A stretch of 64,000 bases of DNA from DASUPK01 sp963800285 (lineage in GTDB: Bacteria > Actinomycetota > Thermoleophilia > Solirubrobacterales > 70-9): positions 310,001-374,000 of the forward strand of contig CAWDAL010000014.1 of the NCBI GenBank assembly GCA_963800285.1. Reading direction: 5' to 3'. The translations under genes were made by a program, and so were the position numbers. Positions 60,515 through 64,000 of the stretch are shown piece by piece. The stretch's first letter is position 1, and each line of letters opens with the position of its first letter. A model generated the notes under the pieces. It did not search any database and was not told the DNA's origin. It worked only from the letters and a program-made list of their open reading frames with translations.

Positions 60515-61096
60515 CTAGGGCTGCTCGGCCAGCGATTTGATGTAGCGGATCGTTCCCCGCAGGACGATCCCGATGCCTGGCCCGACCACGACCCAGTAGC
60601 GCTTGATGCCGCGCGTGGCGGGCGGGTAGGTGCCGGCCGTGCGAGCCTCGTAGGTGAGCAGGGTCCGGCCGATGCCGTAGCTGCGGACCGAGAAGTTCGC
60701 GCCGACCTTGCCGAAGCCCGGCCGATCGTAGTCCTTGAAGTCCTCGGCGCGGATCGTCTCCCAGCTGATGTCACGGCCCCAGAAGCGCCCGATCGCTCCG
60801 AAGACGAATTCCTTGCCGAAGTCCTCCCCGAGCTTGACCCACTCCCCCTCCTCCTCCAGCGCGTCGAGCCGAAGCGCCTCGGGCTCGGGTGGCGCCGACT
60901 CCCTGCGGATCAGGCGGGCGACCGCGGCGGGCGCGTCCCTCGCCGCGAACAGCGCTCGCATCGAGGGGCTGCCCTTGTAGGCCTGCATCAGGTCGGCCTC
61001 CAGAACCGCGGCGTAGACCCGCGCCGGCTCGGCCTCGACGATCGTCGTCTCGACCTTGCTCCGGTCGAATCGAGGTAGGAGCTCGTCGATCAGCAC
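60515..61096 (-). CDS. Uncharacterised protein, possibly SRPBCC-like
   Basis: 193 residues from GTG 61096. No signal or membrane segment. An early strand and helix (KVETTIVEAEPARVYAAVLEADL) and later GKVGANFSVRSYGIGRTLLTYEARTAG, then YWVVVGPGIGIVLRGTIRYIKSLAEQ, fit the helix-grip (SRPBCC/START) layout, whose members bind hydrophobic ligands. It is divergent from the R2-like oxidase gene, so the operator at 61142-61163 may affect both. Confidence 0.6.
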   Translation of the reverse strand: MLIDELLPRFDRSKVETTIVEAEPARVYAAVLEADLMQAYKGSPSMRALFAARDAPAAVARLIRRESAPPEPEALRLDALEEEGEWVKLGEDFGKEFVFGAIGRFWGRDISWETIRAEDFKDYDRPGFGKVGANFSVRSYGIGRTLLTYEARTAGTYPPATRGIKRYWVVVGPGIGIVLRGTIRYIKSLAEQP

Positions 61097-61134
61097 CGGC
61101 GCAGCCTACGCGTTGCCGATCGAGCCGATTTCGC

Positions 61135-61163
61135 TTGACATTTATTGACCGGATGGTAAATAA
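61135..61163 (+). promoter_or_regulatory. Promoter and TetR-type operator of the R2-like oxidase operon
   Basis: Consensus -35 TTGACA (61135-61140), spacer of 16, then TAAATA (61157-61162). Across the spacer and -10 lies an inverted repeat TTATTGACC (61142-61150), GGAT, GGTAAATAA (61155-61163) with one mismatch, typical for TetR operators of the TTGACC-N-GGTCAA kind. Binding would block RNA polymerase. Confidence 0.75.
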
Positions 61164-61204
61164 TGCGGCCCGCACCGAGCCCGCATCCACTCCGGAGGAG
61201 AGAC

Positions 61205-62176
61205 ATGACCGACGCGACAGCCGCGACCAACGGCCACGAGGAGCTACACACCGACGACGAGGCGCTCTCCGTCCTGCTCGACGGTGACATCGACAAGGTG
61301 ATGGCGGGCCTCGACCGCATCGTCGAGGCGGCCCCCTCCTACGAGAAGCTCTTCATGCGCTGGCAGCGCCAGCACTGGTCCACCGAGGACTTCGACTTCA
61401 CTGAGGACGCCAGGCAGTGGGCGGATCCGAAGATGTTCACCGAGGACGAGCGGCGCTTCCTCGAGTTCGGCTTCTCGGAGTTCTTCCTGGGCGAGGAGCG
61501 GGTCACCCTGGAACTCCTCCCCTTCGCGCTGGCGGCTCCCAGTCATGAGGCGAAGGTCTTCCTGACCACGCAGATCTCTGACGAGGCCAAGCACACCGTC
61601 TTCTGGAACGGCTTCTACCGCGAGGTCTTCGGCATCGAGGCCGGCGGCCTGGGAGAGATGATCGACAAGCAGCGCTACGTGGTGAACAAGGATTGGGAGA
61701 CGCTGTTCGACGGGATCCTGCACGAGTGCGCGGAGGACCTGCGCAAGGACCCGAGCGACTTCCCCAAGCTCGTTCGCGGCGTGACCGTCTACATGATCGT
61801 GATCGAGGGCATGCTCGCCCTGAGCGCCGCCCGCTTCATGATCAAGTCGCTGCGCGAGCGCGGCTGGTTCCCGGGCTTCACCGCCGGCTTCACGGCCGTC
61901 AACCGCGACGAGTCGCGGCACGTCGGCTTTGGCGTCAAGTTCCTCGCCGACGCGATCAAGGACGACCCGGGGAACGCGAGGATCATCGAGGACACGCTCA
62001 AGGAGTGCCTGCCGGTGGCCACCCTCGTGTTCGTCCCGCCGTGGGTCGAGGACCCGTACAACTTCGAGACGCCCTTCTACCACTCGTCCGAGATCTTCGA
62101 GTACGCGGCGAAGTCGCTCTCGAAGAAGCTCGCGGCGATGGGCCTCGATCCGGCGATGCTCGCGTCAGTCGCGTAA
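61205..62176 (+). CDS. R2-like ligand-binding oxidase (ribonucleotide reductase R2 homologue)
   Basis: 323 residues from ATG 61205, with GGAGGAGA upstream. Metal ligands are visible in four helices: GEERVTLEL (Glu98), DEAKH (Glu127, His130), VIEGML (about Glu181) and NRDESRH (Glu and His near 216-219). Val100, two after the first ligand, and the Tyr five before the third (VYMIVIEG) match the pair that is cross-linked in R2lox proteins with a Mn/Fe centre. The radical Tyr of true R2 is not in place. Compared with R2lox the loop between helices one and two is about four residues shorter. Oxidises an unknown, probably lipid-like substrate. Operon with a TetR gene. Confidence 0.8.
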   Translation: MTDATAATNGHEELHTDDEALSVLLDGDIDKVMAGLDRIVEAAPSYEKLFMRWQRQHWSTEDFDFTEDARQWADPKMFTEDERRFLEFGFSEFFLGEERVTLELLPFALAAPSHEAKVFLTTQISDEAKHTVFWNGFYREVFGIEAGGLGEMIDKQRYVVNKDWETLFDGILHECAEDLRKDPSDFPKLVRGVTVYMIVIEGMLALSAARFMIKSLRERGWFPGFTAGFTAVNRDESRHVGFGVKFLADAIKDDPGNARIIEDTLKECLPVATLVFVPPWVEDPYNFETPFYHSSEIFEYAAKSLSKKLAAMGLDPAMLASVA

Positions 62177-62791
62177 ATGGAAGCCGCAACCGCAGTCAAG
62201 CGCGGGCGCCCCTCCACCGGCGCCCGCGAGCGGATCCTGGACGCGGCCATCGAGGTGCTGAAGGCCGACGGCTATGCCGGGCTGACCATCGCGAAGGTGG
62301 CGGCGAGGGCCGGCGAGTCCAAGCCGCTCGTCGTCTACCACTACGGCTCCAAGCAGGGCCTCGTCGGAGCGGCCGGCCGGGCGATTGCCGAGATGATCAC
62401 CGACGAGGTCCTCGCCGGCGTCGATGGGGCGGCGACGCTCGAGGCCGTGATCCGCGGCGTGGACGCGGCCGTGGAGCGAGTGCTCGACGAGGACCAGCGC
62501 GTGGCTCGTCTGTACTTCGACCTGGCGGCGGTCTCGGTCGTCGAGCCGGAGGTCCGGCGGACGATCGCGGATGTCAACGAGCAGTGGCGTGAGGTGCTGA
62601 CGCGCCTGCTCACCGAAGCCAGCGACGGCCTGCCGCCCGCGCGGGCACGCGTCCTCACCGTGATGGTGATCGCCGGGATTCAGGGCATGACGCTGGAGCG
62701 AATCGAGCGCGGTTCCACTCCGGAGCGAAAGCGGGCGCGCGAGCTGTTCGTCACCGCCGCCCTGGCGGCCGCATCTCACACTCGGCGCTGA
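62177..62791 (+). CDS. TetR family transcriptional regulator
   Basis: 204 residues. It starts directly after the stop of the oxidase gene (TAA then ATG), so it depends on coupled translation. Helix-turn-helix GYAGLTIAKVAARAGESKPLVVYHYGSKQGLV at about 33-64; the C-terminal ligand domain is like TetR_C regulators. It most likely represses the operon through the palindrome at 61142-61163. Confidence 0.93.
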   Translation: MEAATAVKRGRPSTGARERILDAAIEVLKADGYAGLTIAKVAARAGESKPLVVYHYGSKQGLVGAAGRAIAEMITDEVLAGVDGAATLEAVIRGVDAAVERVLDEDQRVARLYFDLAAVSVVEPEVRRTIADVNEQWREVLTRLLTEASDGLPPARARVLTVMVIAGIQGMTLERIERGSTPERKRARELFVTAALAAASHTRR

Positions 62792-62817
62792 CGCGACGAC
62801 CTACGCTGAGCCGGACC

Positions 62818-63225
62818 GTGTCAAGTGAGAACCTCGAGATCGTCCGCCGCGGGATCGAGGCATTCAACGAGAAGGGCGTCGAGGGGATCATCCCGTTCAT
62901 CGACCCGGAGTTCGTGGCGGTGACGCCGCCCGATCTCGCCTCCGAGCCCGACACCTACCGCGGTCACGACGGCATCCGCCGCTGGTTCGACTCGTTCTAC
63001 GAGGTCATGGACGAGATCCGCTGGGACGGCCACCGCTTTCACGAGGCCGGCGACCGCGTCGTGGTCGAGTTCACCCTGCGCGCCCGCGGGAAGACCACAG
63101 GCCTGGACGTCGGGCAGAACGCCGTGATGGTCTGGCGGCTCCGCGATGGCAGGGCGATCCGGGTGGACCTCTATCCGACGCTCGACGAAGCGATGGCCGC
63201 CGCCGAGGGGGGATCGGGCGAGTAG
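62818..63225 (+). CDS. SnoaL/NTF2-like protein
   Basis: 135 residues from GTG 62818. ENLEIVRRGIEAFNEKGVEGIIPFIDPEFV, YRGHDGIRRWFDSFYEVMDE and RVVVEFTLRARGKTTGLDVGQNAVMVWRLRDG are the usual pattern of small NTF2-like proteins of actinobacteria. Ligand unknown. It follows the TetR gene by 26 bases and its relative begins two bases after its stop. Confidence 0.82.
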   Translation: MSSENLEIVRRGIEAFNEKGVEGIIPFIDPEFVAVTPPDLASEPDTYRGHDGIRRWFDSFYEVMDEIRWDGHRFHEAGDRVVVEFTLRARGKTTGLDVGQNAVMVWRLRDGRAIRVDLYPTLDEAMAAAEGGSGE

Positions 63226-63227
63226 CC

Positions 63228-63632
63228 ATGGGCGCCCACCGCCAGTTGCTCGAGCAGTCGCGCGATGCATTCAACGATCGCGACCCGGAGGCCTGGAACC
63301 TGGCCTGGAACGCCGACTGCGAATGGCACCCGTTCCTGACGGCCCGGGAGGAGGGCGACCCCGGCTATCACGGGCACAACGGCATACGCGCCTGGTTCGA
63401 GGACGTCGACGAGATGTTCTCCGAGATCCACGTCGAGCTCGAGACCTACCGCGAGGTCGGCGACCGCCTGCTCGTGCTGGGCGAGATGACGGCGACGGCG
63501 CGGGTAACCGACCCGGAGAGAACCAGCGAGGTTGCCTGGGTGGTCGAGCCGCGCGGCGAGAAGCTCCAGCGGGGCTGGGCGTACAGCAGTCACGCGGATG
63601 GCGAGCGCGCCGCCGAGGAGGCGGCCCGCTAG
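63228..63632 (+). CDS. SnoaL/NTF2-like protein, second copy
   Basis: 134 residues, same fold as the preceding gene (LLEQSRDAFNDRDPEAWNLAWNADCEWHPF, YHGHNGIRAWFEDVDEMFSEIHV, VGDRLLVLGEMTATARVT) but with low residue identity, so an older duplication. Its stop shares CTAG with the convergent tsaC gene. Confidence 0.82.
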   Translation: MGAHRQLLEQSRDAFNDRDPEAWNLAWNADCEWHPFLTAREEGDPGYHGHNGIRAWFEDVDEMFSEIHVELETYREVGDRLLVLGEMTATARVTDPERTSEVAWVVEPRGEKLQRGWAYSSHADGERAAEEAAR

Positions 63633-64000
63633 CCCGCGGAGATCCCGGCCAGCTCGCGGTCGACCTCGGTCGCGGGGAGCGCTCCCTCCCGCAGGATCCG
63701 CCAGCCGCCGCCCGAGTCGATGTCCGTGAGGTCGACGACCGTCGAGGGCTCGCCGATCAGCTCGCCGGCGTCGATCGCGAGGTCGGCCGCCGCGAGGATC
63801 TCCGGATCGATCCCGTCGAAGCGCGTCGGCGCGGGTGCACCGCTGCGGTTCGCGCTCGTCTGGAAGATCGGGGTCATCGCTCCGGCGAGCGGCCCCTCGA
63901 TCAGCCGGACGCCGAGTCGCTCCGGATCGTCCCTGCTGGCCAGTGGGTAGCGGCGCTCCGGGTTGGCGATCACCAGCGTCACAGGGCCCGGCAGGAGGGC
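63629..64000 (-). CDS. tsaC: Threonylcarbamoyl-AMP synthase, C-terminal part
   Basis: The last about 123 residues of a TsaC/Sua5/YrdC protein, cut by the window edge. ALLPGPVTLVIANPE, GVRLIEGPLAGAM, PIFQTSANRSGAPAPTRF and GEPSTVVDLTD are signature segments. It makes the threonylcarbamoyl adenylate used for t6A in tRNAs. There is no Sua5 extension after the YrdC domain. Confidence 0.93.
   Translation of the reverse strand, partial: ALLPGPVTLVIANPERRYPLASRDDPERLGVRLIEGPLAGAMTPIFQTSANRSGAPAPTRFDGIDPEILAAADLAIDAGELIGEPSTVVDLTDIDSGGGWRILREGALPATEVDRELAGISAG

Overview
The window is high-GC DNA with almost no spare space. It carries about 65 protein genes, many sharing one to eight bases with their neighbour. 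It looks like a chromosome segment of an actinobacterium, most likely of the class Thermoleophilia (Solirubrobacterales or relatives). That placement is inferred from base composition, housekeeping gene content and order (S41 peptidase-ftsX-ftsE, prfB, secA-hpf, a complete F-type ATP synthase operon, glyA, tsaC), and lysine-rich C-terminal tails or domains on several exported proteins. I saw no tRNA or rRNA gene, CRISPR array, transposase gene or prophage.

Layout. 1-2437: cell-division ABC complex ftsE-ftsX followed by an S41 protease cut by the window edge. 2630-8950: a sugar-nucleotide-type epimerase, a BON-domain protein, a STAS anti-anti-sigma-like protein, an MpsC/DUF2294 protein, a two-subunit transketolase and a lipoprotein. 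9046-12002: a compact three-gene cluster resembling part of the methylamine-utilisation (mau) maturation system. It has a MauE-thioredoxin fusion, a Tat-exported cysteine-rich MauA-like protein and a CcdA-like membrane protein, but no large subunit. 12049-13160: a broken trypsin-like protease gene. 13202-19771: NAD synthesis (nadA, nadC), mutM, a GGDEF/EAL protein and tandem NTF2-like genes. 19861-28093: ECF sigma factor with ogt, the prfB operon, a histidine kinase, a methyltransferase, an M28 peptidase and a cupin. 28188-32759: secA, hpf, comF and a small unknown gene. 32908-37335: a nucleotidyltransferase, a PQQ-type sugar dehydrogenase, ahcY and arfB. 37793-45287: a six-gene overlapping operon (M20 peptidase, LCP ligase, UDP-sugar dehydrogenase, nucleotidyltransferase, phosphosugar isomerase, thiolase). 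45332-53955: Kelch protein and the ATP synthase operon. 54080-60454: polyprenyl-phosphate sugar transferases, asnB, a DUF354 protein and glyA. 60515-64000: an R2-like ligand-binding oxidase with its TetR regulator and a visible operator, two NTF2-like proteins and the end of tsaC.

Working together. The sugar activation genes (32908-33951, 38980-42265), the lipid-linked glycosyl-1-phosphate transferases (54080-57987) and the LCP ligase (42280-44208) could jointly build and attach a cell-surface glycan. secA with the Tat-type and Sec-type exported proteins points to an active secretome. The mau-like trio looks like an export and disulfide-maturation unit for one cysteine-rich protein.

Non-coding structure is rich. 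A dispersed palindromic element of about 95 bp starts exactly at the stop codon of three minus-strand genes (9046, 28188, 31140). A fourth, larger palindrome starts at the stop codon of the gene at 58157. A palindrome of the type linked to REP-associated transposases lies inside the M28 peptidase signal region. Four convergent gene pairs share their stop codons within a single CTAG.
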